Source of the DNA: Pseudomonadota bacterium
Lineage (GTDB): Bacteria; Myxococcota; Myxococcia; Myxococcales; Anaeromyxobacteraceae
Assembly (NCBI GenBank): GCA_023428085.1
Contig: JAEYZK010000368.1
Location: 1-19,088 of the forward strand
DNA: 19,088 bases
Direction: 5' to 3'
In this document: piece after piece, positions 8,196-15,088 of the stretch
Position numbering within the stretch: position 1 is the first letter of the stretch
Layout of the letters: each line of letters opens with the position of its first letter
The notes under the pieces: model-generated
Databases searched by the model: none
What the model saw: the letters and a program-made list of their open reading frames with translations, nothing else
Told to the model about the DNA's origin: nothing
Made by a program: the position numbers and the translations under genes

Positions 8196-8201
8196 TATGA
8201 A
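8196..8201 (+). promoter_or_regulatory. Possible -10 element (TATGAA) of the HAD gene
   Basis: TATGAA lies six bases before the GTG start at 8208, repeating the hexamer-N6-GTG layout seen upstream of 3201 and 4186, although its last base does not fit TANNNT. The ATG within it cannot be the start because a stop follows two codons later. The 8032-8207 gap is the shared divergent region with the large minus-strand gene. Confidence 0.25.
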
Positions 8202-8207
8202 CTGAGG

Positions 8208-8834
8208 GTGGCCTACCGGCTGGTCATCTTCGACTTCGACGGCACGCTGGCGGACTCGCTCCCGTGGCTGCACGGCGTGTTCGGCGACCTGGCGCGCGAG
8301 TTCGGGTTCCGCAACCCCCCCGCGGGCGAGCTGGAGGCGCTCCGGCGCACCCCGCCGCGCGAGGCGATGGCGCTCCTCCGTGTCTCCCGCTGGAAGATGC
8401 CGTTCATCGCCGCGCGCGTCCGCCGCCGGATGGCGGCCGAGCTGCACGCGATCCGGGTCTTCGCCGGCGTGGACGAGGTGCTGGCGCGGCTCGAGGCGGC
8501 CGGGGTCGTGCTCGCGGTCGTCTCGTCCAACTCGCGCCGGAACGTGGAGCGCGTGCTGGGTCCGGAGGCCGCCGCGCGCATCGCGCACTGGGCGTGCGGC
8601 GCGGCGCTGTTCGGGAAGGCCGCGCTCTTCCGGCGCGTGCTGGCGCGGAGCGGCATCCCCGCCGCGCAGGCGATCTGCGTCGGCGACGAGATCCGCGACG
8701 CCCAGGCCGCGCGCGAGGCCGGCGTCGCCTTCGGCGCGGTGAGCTGGGGCTACCACGCGCTGGACGCGCTCCGCGGGGAGGCGCCGGCGGAGGTGTTCGA
8801 GCAGGTGCGGGACCTGGCGCGGCTGGCGGGGTGA
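8208..8834 (+). CDS. HAD-superfamily hydrolase, phosphoglycolate-phosphatase-like
   Basis: A 208-residue cytosolic phosphatase of the haloacid dehalogenase superfamily. Motif I is FDFDGTLADS with nucleophile Asp9 and acid/base Asp11; motif II is VVSSNSRRNV (Ser106/Ser107); motif III is Lys137; motif IV is CVGDEIRDAQAAREAG with metal ligands Asp160/Glu161 and Asp164. Residues about 15-85 between motifs I and II form a helical cap (subfamily I), as in Gph and PGP phosphatases. The tail SWGYHALDALRGEAP matches the usual end of Gph-like proteins. The substrate is probably a small phosphorylated metabolite and cannot be named from the sequence. The GTG start at 8208 sits directly after GAGG, too close for a normal ribosome-binding site. 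The gene is divergent from the large PEPCK-like gene across 176 bp. Confidence 0.9.
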   Translation: MAYRLVIFDFDGTLADSLPWLHGVFGDLAREFGFRNPPAGELEALRRTPPREAMALLRVSRWKMPFIAARVRRRMAAELHAIRVFAGVDEVLARLEAAGVVLAVVSSNSRRNVERVLGPEAAARIAHWACGAALFGKAALFRRVLARSGIPAAQAICVGDEIRDAQAAREAGVAFGAVSWGYHALDALRGEAPAEVFEQVRDLARLAG

Positions 8835-8981
8835 CCGACTCGCCCTCGTTTGTCTCGTTCGACGTACGCCTCGCCTGGGGCGCGTTGCCGAGGGGCGGCC
8901 GGCCGGGCCCGCCGGGCTCGCCGACCAGGTCGAGTGCTCGGCGCCCACGAACAGTTGTAGGCCGCGCGCGTGCCGGAGGTG

Positions 8982-9077
8982 GTTCAACAGGCGCGCCGCC
9001 GGAACTCGCCGGCCACTTCCGCTCGCTTCGCTCGCGGGTGGCCGGCTTCGGACAGCCGGCGGCGCGCGCGCTCAACG
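8982..9077. repeat. Nested inverted repeat (cruciform-like)
   Basis: The outer arms are GTTCAACAGGCGCGCCGCCGG (left) and CCGGCGGCGCGCGCGCTCAACG (right), complementary with a few mismatches. The inner arms GCCGGCCAC (9008-9016) and GTGGCCGGC (9038-9046) are perfectly complementary around a smaller CCGC/GCGG stem. The whole can fold as a two-level stem on either strand. Confidence 0.6.
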
Positions 9078-9140
9078 AGGACGCGCGCGTTCCTCGTGCG
9101 ATCGCGTTCGGGCGCCTGCGCGCGGGCGCGGCATGTCTGA

Positions 9141-9184
9141 GCTCGGCCACCACGCTCGCGAAGCGAGCGTGAGGTGGCCGAGCG
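9141..9184. repeat. Long stem-loop with three-base loop
   Basis: The left arm 9141-9159 (GCTCGGCCACCACGCTCGC) pairs with the right arm 9163-9184, which is its complement with two extra bases (GA) as a bulge. The loop is GAA. The arms share the GCTCGC/GGCCAC words of the neighbouring nested repeat at 8982-9077, so the two look like relatives of one family. Confidence 0.65.
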
Positions 9185-9213
9185 AGTTTGCCGCGCCTCG
9201 CCCAGGCGAGCTG

Positions 9214-9303
9214 CACGTCTTCGCGCGCGTACCGAGACCCCCGCCGCGCGACCGAGGTAGCAGCGCGGGGCCCGAGCGGAGGCGCGGAGGCGGCGTACGG
9301 GCC
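9214..9303 (+). repeat. Dispersed 90-bp repeat block, copy A
   Basis: These 90 bases match the reverse complement of 18986-19075 without gaps, with about 10 differences counted by eye (about 89% identity). The 5' end (CACGTCTTCGCGCGCGTA) and the 3' end (GCGGAGGCGGCGTACGG) are the best conserved. It is followed after six bases by a TCGA...CTCAG palindrome, as is the other copy. Confidence 0.75.
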
Positions 9304-9309
9304 ACGAAC

Positions 9310-9365
9310 CGTTCGCCCTTCGACTTCGGGCCCGCTTCGCGGGACCTACGCTCAGGACGAACGGG
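9310..9365. repeat. TCGA...CTCAG palindrome, long variant
   Basis: CCGTTCG and CGAACGG arms enclose CCCTTCGACTTCGGG, a second hairpin CCCGCTTCGCGGG (9330-9342) and CTACGCTCAGGA. It is the same family as 9915-9946, 9958-9990, 15945-15979 and 18937-18969, with an inserted inner hairpin. It lies 30 bp downstream of the gpt stop and may help end transcription there. Confidence 0.6.
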
Positions 9366-9395
9366 CTCTCGACCGGCGCGGGAAGGGGAGCCGGG

Positions 9396-9902
9396 TCAGG
9401 GCTTCCCCGACCGGATCGGCGACACGAACCGGTAGTCGATGTCCCAGGGGAAGTAGATCCACTTGTCCTGCTTGAACTCCTTCACGAACGTGTCGACGAT
9501 CGGCCGCCCCGCGGGCTTGGCGTAGAGCGTCGCGAAGTGCGCCCTGGGCAGGGTCTCGCGGACCGCGCGGGCGGTCTTTCCGGTGTCCACGAGGTCGTCG
9601 ATGAGCAGCCAGCCCTCGCCGTCGCCCTCGACGCGCTTCAACCACTGGAGCTCGCCTTGCTTCTGCTCCGCGCCCCCGCCGCCGCCGGCGCCGTAGCTGA
9701 CGACGCAGACCGTGTCGATGAGCCGGAGCTCGAGCTCGCGCGCCACGAGGGCGGCCGGGACGAGCCCGCCGCGCGTGATGGCGATGATGCCCTTCCAGTC
9801 GCCGAGCCGGTGCAGGACGCCCGAGAGGTAGCGGGCGTCCCGGTGCAGCTCGGCCCACGAGATGATGATCTCGTCGCGGTAGGGGTTGTCCTCGTTCACC
9901 AT
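9396..9902 (-). CDS. gpt: Xanthine-guanine phosphoribosyltransferase
   Basis: A 168-residue cytosolic purine-salvage enzyme that joins xanthine or guanine (and weakly hypoxanthine) to PRPP, giving XMP or GMP. It aligns along its length with E. coli Gpt as I remember it: DWKGIIAITRGGLVPAALVA (35-54), DTVCVVSY, LKRVEGDGEGWLLIDDLVDT with the PRPP loop at about 99-110, and AKPAGRPIVDTFV (128-140). A glycine run at 71-77 (GAGGGGG) makes the flexible active-site loop a little longer than in E. coli. The ATG at 9902 has GGGGAG upstream. It is the last gene of the nucleoside-transport cluster, but an intrinsic terminator and two palindromes lie between it and the binding-protein gene, so it may have its own promoter or be reached by read-through. 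Confidence 0.94.
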   Translation of the reverse strand: MVNEDNPYRDEIIISWAELHRDARYLSGVLHRLGDWKGIIAITRGGLVPAALVARELELRLIDTVCVVSYGAGGGGGAEQKQGELQWLKRVEGDGEGWLLIDDLVDTGKTARAVRETLPRAHFATLYAKPAGRPIVDTFVKEFKQDKWIYFPWDIDYRFVSPIRSGKP

Positions 9903-9914
9903 CGGTGCTCCCCG

Positions 9915-9946
9915 CGCTCGCCCTTCGACAGGCTCAGGGCGAGCGG
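9915..9946. repeat. TCGA...CTCAG palindrome (REP-like)
   Basis: Perfect 10-bp arms CGCTCGCCCT (9915-9924) and AGGGCGAGCG (9936-9945) around an 11-base loop TCGACAGGCTC. It lies just upstream of the gpt ribosome-binding site and is almost the reverse complement of 15945-15979. Confidence 0.8.
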
Positions 9947-9957
9947 ACGACGATCGT

Positions 9958-9990
9958 CCGCTCGTGGTGAGCTTGTCGAACCACGAGCGG
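9958..9990. repeat. TCGA...CTCAG palindrome (REP-like)
   Basis: Perfect 10-bp arms CCGCTCGTGG (9958-9967) and CCACGAGCGG (9981-9990) around TGAGCTTGTCGAA. It is in opposite orientation to the copy at 9915-9946 and separated from it by 11 bases, so the two form a head-to-head pair between gpt and the binding-protein gene. Confidence 0.8.
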
Positions 9991-10000
9991 GTGCGCCCAG

Positions 10001-10037
10001 AAAACGAGGAGGGCGCCGACCTGTGGCCGGCGCCCTC
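10001..10037 (-). terminator. Intrinsic terminator after the BMP binding-protein gene
   Basis: Read on the minus strand, a perfect 10-bp GC stem (GAGGGCGCCG / CGGCGCCCTC, 10028-10037 and 10009-10018, nine-base loop) is followed by CTCGTTTT. It starts 14 bases past the binding-protein stop. The stem plus U-run is the standard rho-independent form, though the run is short. It would part the transporter operon from gpt. Confidence 0.7.
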
Positions 10038-10051
10038 GCGCGGCGAAGGCA

Positions 10052-11134
10052 CTACTTGGGGATCGAGCCCTCGACGCCCTTCACGAGGAAGCCCATCTCG
10101 CCCTTGAACTTCTCGTCGCCCGTCTTGCCGGCCGCGAGGACCTCCTTGCCGGCCTGGTCGAGGATCGGGCCGCGGAAGACCGCGCCCGGGTTCTCGACGA
10201 GGAACTTCCGCGCGGCCTGCATCTTCGCGACGACGTCCTTCGGGATCGCCGGGGAGAGCTTGATGAGGTCGTTCGCGCCGTCCTTGATGCCGAGCTTGAT
10301 CGACGCGGTCTTCCACGTGCCGTCGAGCGCCTCGCCGATCGCCCGGTTGTAGTACACGTCCCAGTTCAGGATGCAGGACCCGAGGTGCGCCTTCTTCGCG
10401 AACGCGCTCATGTCGCTGTCCCAGCCGAAGGCGAACTTGCCGTTCTTCTCGGCCGCCTGGAGCACCGCCGTCGAGTCGGTGTTCTGGAGCAGCACGTCGG
10501 CGCCCTGGTTCATGAGCGCCTGCGCCGCCTCGGTCTCCTTGGGCGGATCGAACCAGGCGCCGATCCAGACCACCTTCACCTTGATCTTCGGGTTCACCGT
10601 CTGGGCGCCGAGCGTGTACGCGTTGATGTTCCGGAGCACCTCGGGGATCGGGAACGAGGCGACGAAGCCGAGCGTGTTCGACCTGGTCATGCCGCCGGCG
10701 ACGATGCCCGCGAGGTAGGCCGGCTCGTAGAAGCGACCCTCGTACACGCGGAGGTTGGGCAGCGTCTTGTAGCCGGTGGCGTGCTCGAACTTCACGTCCG
10801 GGAAGTCCCGGGCGACCTTCTCCATCGAGTCGCCGAAGCCGAACGACGTCGCGAAGACGATCTGGTTGCCCTGCGAGACGAGGTCGCGGATGACGCGCTC
10901 CGCGTCCGCGCCCTCGGGCACGCTCTCGACGAACTGGGTCTTCACCTTGTCGCCGAACTTCTTCTCGACGGCCTGGCGGCCGAGGTCGTGCGCGTACGAC
11001 CAGCCGGCGTCGCCGCGCGGCCCGACGTAGATCCACGCGGCCTTGAGGGGCTTGCCCGCCTCGGCGGCCTGCGCGGGGGCGGCGCTCGCGGCGAGCGCGC
11101 CGAGCGCCACGATGAGCATCGAACGCTTGGTCAT
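10052..11134 (-). CDS. BMP-family ABC transporter substrate-binding protein (purine nucleoside type)
   Basis: A 360-residue periplasmic binding protein of the BMP / PnrA (Med) family, which binds purine nucleosides for ABC import. Residues 1-24 form a Sec signal peptide (MTKRSMLIVALGALAASAAPAQA, cut after AQA); there is no lipobox cysteine, so it should be soluble in the periplasm. Mature-chain family marks: WIYVGPRGDAGWSYAHDLGR, IVFATSFGF, FEHATGYKT, YEGRFYEPAYLAGIVAGGMT, LGFVASFPIPEVLRNINA and QNTDSTAVLQAAE. The start is taken at the ATG at 11134 because AGGAGG lies nine bases before it; an in-frame ATG at 11143 abuts that AGGAGG and cannot use it. It follows the second permease after 63 bp and is closed by a terminator. 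The ligand is inferred from the family and the nearby gpt. Confidence 0.92.
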   Translation of the reverse strand: MTKRSMLIVALGALAASAAPAQAAEAGKPLKAAWIYVGPRGDAGWSYAHDLGRQAVEKKFGDKVKTQFVESVPEGADAERVIRDLVSQGNQIVFATSFGFGDSMEKVARDFPDVKFEHATGYKTLPNLRVYEGRFYEPAYLAGIVAGGMTRSNTLGFVASFPIPEVLRNINAYTLGAQTVNPKIKVKVVWIGAWFDPPKETEAAQALMNQGADVLLQNTDSTAVLQAAEKNGKFAFGWDSDMSAFAKKAHLGSCILNWDVYYNRAIGEALDGTWKTASIKLGIKDGANDLIKLSPAIPKDVVAKMQAARKFLVENPGAVFRGPILDQAGKEVLAAGKTGDEKFKGEMGFLVKGVEGSIPK

Positions 11135-11197
11135 GTCTCCCATCCTCCTGTGTGGTGGTGCGGGCGGAGCTCCCTCGCTCCGCAGGTGAACGGTTCG

Positions 11198-12115
11198 CTA
11201 CTGGCTCGGGAGGAACGGCTTGCCGAGCGACGCGGGCATGTTGAGCCGGATCCACGCCGGGTTCCGCGAGATGAGCACGAGGACCACGATCGTGGAGACG
11301 TACGGCAGCATGTTCATGAACTCGCCGGGCACCTGGACGCGCGGCTGGAGCGCGAGCTGCACCACCGTGACGCCGCCGAACAGGTACGCGCCGAAGAGCA
11401 GCCGGGCGGGGCGCCACGTCGCGAAGACCGTGAGGGCGAGGGCGATCCACCCGCGCCCGCCGACCATCTCCTGCGTCCACCCGCCCGTGTACTGGACCGA
11501 CATGAAGGCGCCCGCGAGGCCGCAGAGGACGCCGCCCGCGGCGACCGCCGCGAACCGGATCCGCCGCACCGGGTACCCGAGGGCGTGCGCGGCCTCCGGC
11601 GACTCGCCGATCGACCGGAGCACGAGGCCCGTCCGCGTCCGCCAGAACAGGAACCAGAGCGCGGGGACGAGGAGGACGGTCGCGTAGACGAGCGGGTGCT
11701 GCTGGAACAGGGCGAGGCCCGCGAACGGGACCTCCGACAGCCCGGGCACGGCGAAGTTCCGCGCCAGCCCGTGCGGCCGCCCCACGTAGGACACGCCCAC
11801 GAAGGTGGAGAGGCCGGTGCCGAAGAGCGTCACCGCCAGCCCGGTCGCGTACTGGTTGGCGTTGAGCCAGATCGTGAGCCAGCCGAACACCGCCGAGAGC
11901 GCGGCGGCCGCGGCCGCGCCTGCCGCGAAGGCGAGCCAGGGGCTCCCGGTCTCCAGCCCGACCGCGTAGCCCGCGATCGCGCCCACGAGCATCATGCCCT
12001 CGGCCCCGAGGTTGATGATCCCGACGCGCTCGTTGACGAGCAGGCCCAGCCCGGAGAGCGCGAGGATGGTGCCCGAGCCGAGCGCGTCGCGGATGGTGAA
12101 CGCGATCTCGCTCAT
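11198..12115 (-). CDS. ABC transporter permease (nucleoside type, second subunit)
   Basis: A 305-residue inner-membrane permease of the BPD_transp_2 (RbsC / NupQ-like) family with about eight to nine hydrophobic segments. Its signature NERVGIINLGAEGMMLVGAI (28-47) is the conserved loop and following helix of nucleoside and branched-chain-type permeases; RSIGESPEAAHALGYPVRRIR (about 166-186) is the cytosolic coupling loop that docks on the ATPase. It pairs with the permease encoded just upstream to form the pore. Its ATG overlaps the TGA of that gene (ATGA, 12112-12115), so translation is coupled. The binding-protein gene follows after 63 bp. Confidence 0.93.
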   Translation of the reverse strand: MSEIAFTIRDALGSGTILALSGLGLLVNERVGIINLGAEGMMLVGAIAGYAVGLETGSPWLAFAAGAAAAAALSAVFGWLTIWLNANQYATGLAVTLFGTGLSTFVGVSYVGRPHGLARNFAVPGLSEVPFAGLALFQQHPLVYATVLLVPALWFLFWRTRTGLVLRSIGESPEAAHALGYPVRRIRFAAVAAGGVLCGLAGAFMSVQYTGGWTQEMVGGRGWIALALTVFATWRPARLLFGAYLFGGVTVVQLALQPRVQVPGEFMNMLPYVSTIVVLVLISRNPAWIRLNMPASLGKPFLPSQ

Positions 12116-13218
12116 GCCGCGCGCCTCTCGCCCTGCTCGGCCCGGGCGCCGCCGGCCCAGCGCAGCCGGTGGTGGATGAAGGTGTCGAAGGCGAGCATCG
12201 CGAGGAGGAGCACGCCCTGGAAGACGAACGTGAGGGTGGCGGGCATCTGCACGCGCGACTGGGCCATCTCCCCCCCGACGAGGAACGTGGAGAGGACGAA
12301 GCTCGCGAGGACGCACCCGAGCGGATCGAGCCGGCCGACGAAGGCGACGATGATGGCGGTGAAGCCGTACCGGACCGAGGCGTGCTGCGTGAGCTGCCCG
12401 TTCGGCCCGACCGTCTCGAGCGCGCCCGCGACGCCGGCGAGGGCACCGGAGACGAGCATCGTCGTCCAGAGCGCCGCGCGGGCGGAGAACCCCGCGTAGC
12501 GGGCCGCCGCCGGCGCGGGGCCGCCGACCTGGAGCTGGAGCCCCTTGAACGTGCGGTGGAGGAAGAGCCAGAGCACCACCGCGAGGGCGAGGGCCAGCGC
12601 GAACCCCCAGTGGGCGCGGATGCCGCGGACGAAGACGGGGATCTTGGTCTCGTACGCGAAGCTCACCGTCTGCGGGAAGCGCCAGCCCTTCGGGTCGCGC
12701 CACGGCCCGAACACGAGCCACGTGAGGAAGAGGTTGGCCACGTACACCAGCATCAGGCTCACGAGGATCTCGTTCGCGTGGAACCGGTCCTTGAGCCAGG
12801 CGACCACCGCGGCCCAGGCCGCACCGGCGAGGGCGCCGGCGACGAGGACGAACGGGAAGAAGACCCAGGGCGTGACGGGGAGCTCGTGCGTCGTGACCCA
12901 CATCGCCAGGCCGCCGCCGCCGATCGCGCCGAAGAGGTACTGGCCCTCGGCGCCGATGTTCCAGACGTTGGTGCGGAAGCAGAGCGCGAGCCCCAGCGAG
13001 ATCAGGATGAGGGGCGTGGCCTTGAGGGCGAGCTCGCCCACCTGGCGGAGGCTCGTGAACGGGCCGAGCAGGAACACCTCGAGCGCGCGGACGGGATCGG
13101 TCCCCAGCGAGACGAACAGCACGCTCGCCACGGCCACGGTCACGACCAGGGCCGCCAGCGGCGAGAGGAGCGTCATGAGGCGCGACGGCGCCTGGCGGGT
13201 CTCGAGGCGGAGGATCAC
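12112..13218 (-). CDS. ABC transporter permease (nucleoside type, first subunit)
   Basis: A 368-residue inner-membrane permease of the BPD_transp_2 (NupP-like) family. After a basic N-terminus come about nine hydrophobic segments, with the family signature FRTNVWNIGAEGQYLFGAIG (81-100), the loop FHANEILVSLMLVYVANLF (147-165) and the coupling loop LQVGGPAPAAARYAGFS (229-245). The first extracytoplasmic part (GTDPVRALEVFLLGPFTS) is typical of the longer subunit of these two-permease systems. The start is the GTG at 13218, whose GTGA overlaps the ATPase stop, with GGGAGCC as ribosome-binding site inside the ATPase gene. Its own stop overlaps the next permease start in the same way. Confidence 0.93.
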   Translation of the reverse strand: MILRLETRQAPSRLMTLLSPLAALVVTVAVASVLFVSLGTDPVRALEVFLLGPFTSLRQVGELALKATPLILISLGLALCFRTNVWNIGAEGQYLFGAIGGGGLAMWVTTHELPVTPWVFFPFVLVAGALAGAAWAAVVAWLKDRFHANEILVSLMLVYVANLFLTWLVFGPWRDPKGWRFPQTVSFAYETKIPVFVRGIRAHWGFALALALAVVLWLFLHRTFKGLQLQVGGPAPAAARYAGFSARAALWTTMLVSGALAGVAGALETVGPNGQLTQHASVRYGFTAIIVAFVGRLDPLGCVLASFVLSTFLVGGEMAQSRVQMPATLTFVFQGVLLLAMLAFDTFIHHRLRWAGGARAEQGERRAA

Positions 13219-14804
13219 GCGCTGGCTCCCGGCGCGGGCTGCGCCTGGGCCTCCCAGAGCCCGCTCATCCACTGCCCGACCTGCTCCACCGTGGCCTCCG
13301 CCGCCGGCACGGAGGGCGAGAGCCGCCCGCGCGCGATCACGTACAGCCGGTCGCTCACCTCGAACAGCTCGTCGAGGTCCTCGGAGACGACGAGCACCGC
13401 GCAGCCGGCGTCGCGCAGCGCGACGAGCTCGCCCCGGATCTGCGCCGCCGCCCCCACGTCCACGCCCCAGGTCGGCTGGGCGACGATGAGGACCTTCGGC
13501 ACCGCGTCGATCTCGCGCCCCACGATGTACTTCTGGAGGTTGCCGCCCGAGAGGCTGCGGGCGGCGGCGCGGGTGCCGGGGGCGGCGACGCGGAACCGGC
13601 CGAGGATGCCCTTCGTCTGGCCGTGCAGGTGTCCCCGGTCGATCCAGCCGAAGCCCCGGATCGCCTCGCGCCGGGTCAGGAGCAGGTTCTGGGCGAGCGA
13701 GAGCCCCGGGACCGCGCCGCGCCCGAGCCGCTCCTCCGGGACGAAGTGCAGCCCGAGCCGCCGCCGCGCCCCCGAGCCCATCCGCCCGATCGGCGTCCCG
13801 AAGAGCCGGACCGCGTTCGCGGGCGCCCGCGGGTCCTCGCCCGACAGCGCCGCGAGGAGCTGCTGCTGCCCGTTCCCGGAGACGCCGGCGATGCCGACGA
13901 TCTCGCCCTCGCGCACCTCCAGGGTCACGCGGTCGAGCGGCACGCCGAACCGGTCCACCTGCGGCAGCGAGAGGTCGAGCACGTGCAGCGCCAGGACGCC
14001 CGGGTGGGGCGGCGCGCGGACGACGCGCGGCGGGTCGGCGCCGATCATGAGGCGCGAGAGGCCCGCGATCGTCTCCTTCGTCGGATCGGTCGCGCCGACC
14101 ACCTTCCCGCCGCGGAGCACCGTGCACCGGTGGCAGAGGGCGCGGATCTCGTCGAGCTTGTGGCTGATGTAGAGGATGGAGCAGCCCGTCGCGGCGAGCT
14201 GGCGCAGCGTGACGAACAGCTTCTCGACGGCCTGCGGCGTGAGCACCGAGGTCGGCTCGTCGAGGATGAGGAGCCGCGGCTCTCCGAGCAGCGCGCGGAC
14301 GATCTCGACGCGCTGGCGCTCGCCCACGGAGAGGGCGTGGACGTGGCGGGTGGGATCGACCTCGAGCCCGTAGGCGCGCGCCTTGGCCTCGATCCGCTCC
14401 TCGACGTCGCGCAGCTTCGTCGCGCGGGGGAGCCCGAGCCAGATGTTCTCGGCGACGGTCAGCGTCTCGAACAGCGAGAAGTGCTGGAAGACCATCGCGA
14501 TGCCCAGCGCGCGCGCGTCGTGGGGGCTGTCGATCCGGACCGGCTTCCCGTCCCAGAGCAGCTCGCCGGCGTCGGGGTGGACCGCGCCGTAGATGACCTT
14601 CATCAGCGTGGACTTGCCGGCGCCGTTCTCGCCGAGGACGGCGTGGATCTCGCCGGGCGCGACCACCAGCGCGACGTCGTCGTTGGCGACCACGTGGCCG
14701 AAGCGCTTGGTCACGTGCCGGAGCTCGAGCCTGGGGGCGCCGGCCCCGTGCCGCGTCGGGCCCGGTCCACTGGAGACGCCGTCTGGCGGGGCGGGGAGGC
14801 TCAC
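13215..14804 (-). CDS. ABC transporter ATP-binding protein with two ABC domains (nucleoside type)
   Basis: A 529-residue cytosolic ATPase with two ABC domains in one chain, as in YufO/NupO and RbsA-type importers. Domain 1 (about 26-255) is complete: Walker A GENGAGKST (58-66), signature LSVGERQRVE (158-167), Walker B LLILDEPTS (178-186) and switch His215. Domain 2 (about 271-515) is degenerate: the Walker A position reads GVSGNGQQQ (307-315, no lysine) and Walker B reads VLIVAQPTWGVDVGA (438-452, catalytic Asp-Glu replaced), though the signature LSGGNLQK (418-425) is kept. This is usual in the family, so one competent site probably drives transport. The first 24 residues are a loose Pro/Gly-rich tail. 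The start is a GTG with no Shine-Dalgarno site; TAGTAT lies ten bases upstream. First gene of the operon. Confidence 0.94.
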   Translation of the reverse strand: MSLPAPPDGVSSGPGPTRHGAGAPRLELRHVTKRFGHVVANDDVALVVAPGEIHAVLGENGAGKSTLMKVIYGAVHPDAGELLWDGKPVRIDSPHDARALGIAMVFQHFSLFETLTVAENIWLGLPRATKLRDVEERIEAKARAYGLEVDPTRHVHALSVGERQRVEIVRALLGEPRLLILDEPTSVLTPQAVEKLFVTLRQLAATGCSILYISHKLDEIRALCHRCTVLRGGKVVGATDPTKETIAGLSRLMIGADPPRVVRAPPHPGVLALHVLDLSLPQVDRFGVPLDRVTLEVREGEIVGIAGVSGNGQQQLLAALSGEDPRAPANAVRLFGTPIGRMGSGARRRLGLHFVPEERLGRGAVPGLSLAQNLLLTRREAIRGFGWIDRGHLHGQTKGILGRFRVAAPGTRAAARSLSGGNLQKYIVGREIDAVPKVLIVAQPTWGVDVGAAAQIRGELVALRDAGCAVLVVSEDLDELFEVSDRLYVIARGRLSPSVPAAEATVEQVGQWMSGLWEAQAQPAPGASA

Positions 14805-14814
14805 GGAAGCGCGG

Positions 14815-14820
14815 ATACTA
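14815..14820 (-). promoter_or_regulatory. Possible -10 element (TAGTAT) of the nucleoside-transport operon
   Basis: On the minus strand TAGTAT lies ten bases before the GTG start of the ATPase gene. The surrounding GTAGTATCCG is the same ten-base string found before the transglycosylase-like gene (3188-3197). No Shine-Dalgarno or good -35 is seen, so the leader would be very short. Confidence 0.35.
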
Positions 14821-15088
14821 CCCCGCGGGGGTGACAGCTCGCCCGGCTTTCTCCGCCGCGCGGCGAGCGATCCCGGGTGAGGGGAGCGGATCCGCTGAAG
14901 GCTCGTGCGACGCCTTGCCGCGCAGGCGGGCGGGCGTCCCCCGTGGCCCGCACCAGCGGTCGCTGAAGGGAGAAAACGAGCCGCCGCTCGCGGAGTTCGC
15001 GCGGATGTCGTCTTTCACCTTCGGTGTGGGCGCTGACAGATCGCTGCGCCTGTGGTCTCCTCGTGTCCCTCGCCTGGAGGATTGCGCC

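Larger units (their letters stand above)
8835..9395. other. Gene-free 560-bp region rich in palindromes
   Basis: No frame here shows protein-like composition or a recognisable motif on either strand. The stretch is a mosaic of inverted repeats: a nested pair at 8982-9077, a stem-loop at 9141-9184, a dispersed 90-bp block at 9214-9303 and a TCGA...CTCAG palindrome at 9310-9365. It separates the 3' ends of the convergent HAD and gpt genes. Confidence 0.8.

Noticed and set aside
4747..8205. 1152-codon open frame opposite the PEPCK-like gene
   Set aside because: It is low-complexity (Arg, Glu, Val, Leu, His), a result of third-position GC bias in the opposite gene; the minus-strand product has varied composition and recognisable motifs.
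11135..11143. Start of the binding protein three codons upstream (11143)
   Set aside because: Its ATG touches the AGGAGG site directly; the ATG at 11134 is at the right distance and gives a normal signal peptide.
9396..12446. 1016-codon minus-strand frame ending as gpt
   Set aside because: Only the last 168 codons are protein-like (Gpt). The upstream part is a shifted frame of the permease and binding-protein genes, so this is not a fusion protein.
12112..14127. 671-codon frame ending as the first permease
   Set aside because: The part before 13218 is a shifted frame of the ATPase gene; the permease starts at the GTG overlapping the ATPase stop.
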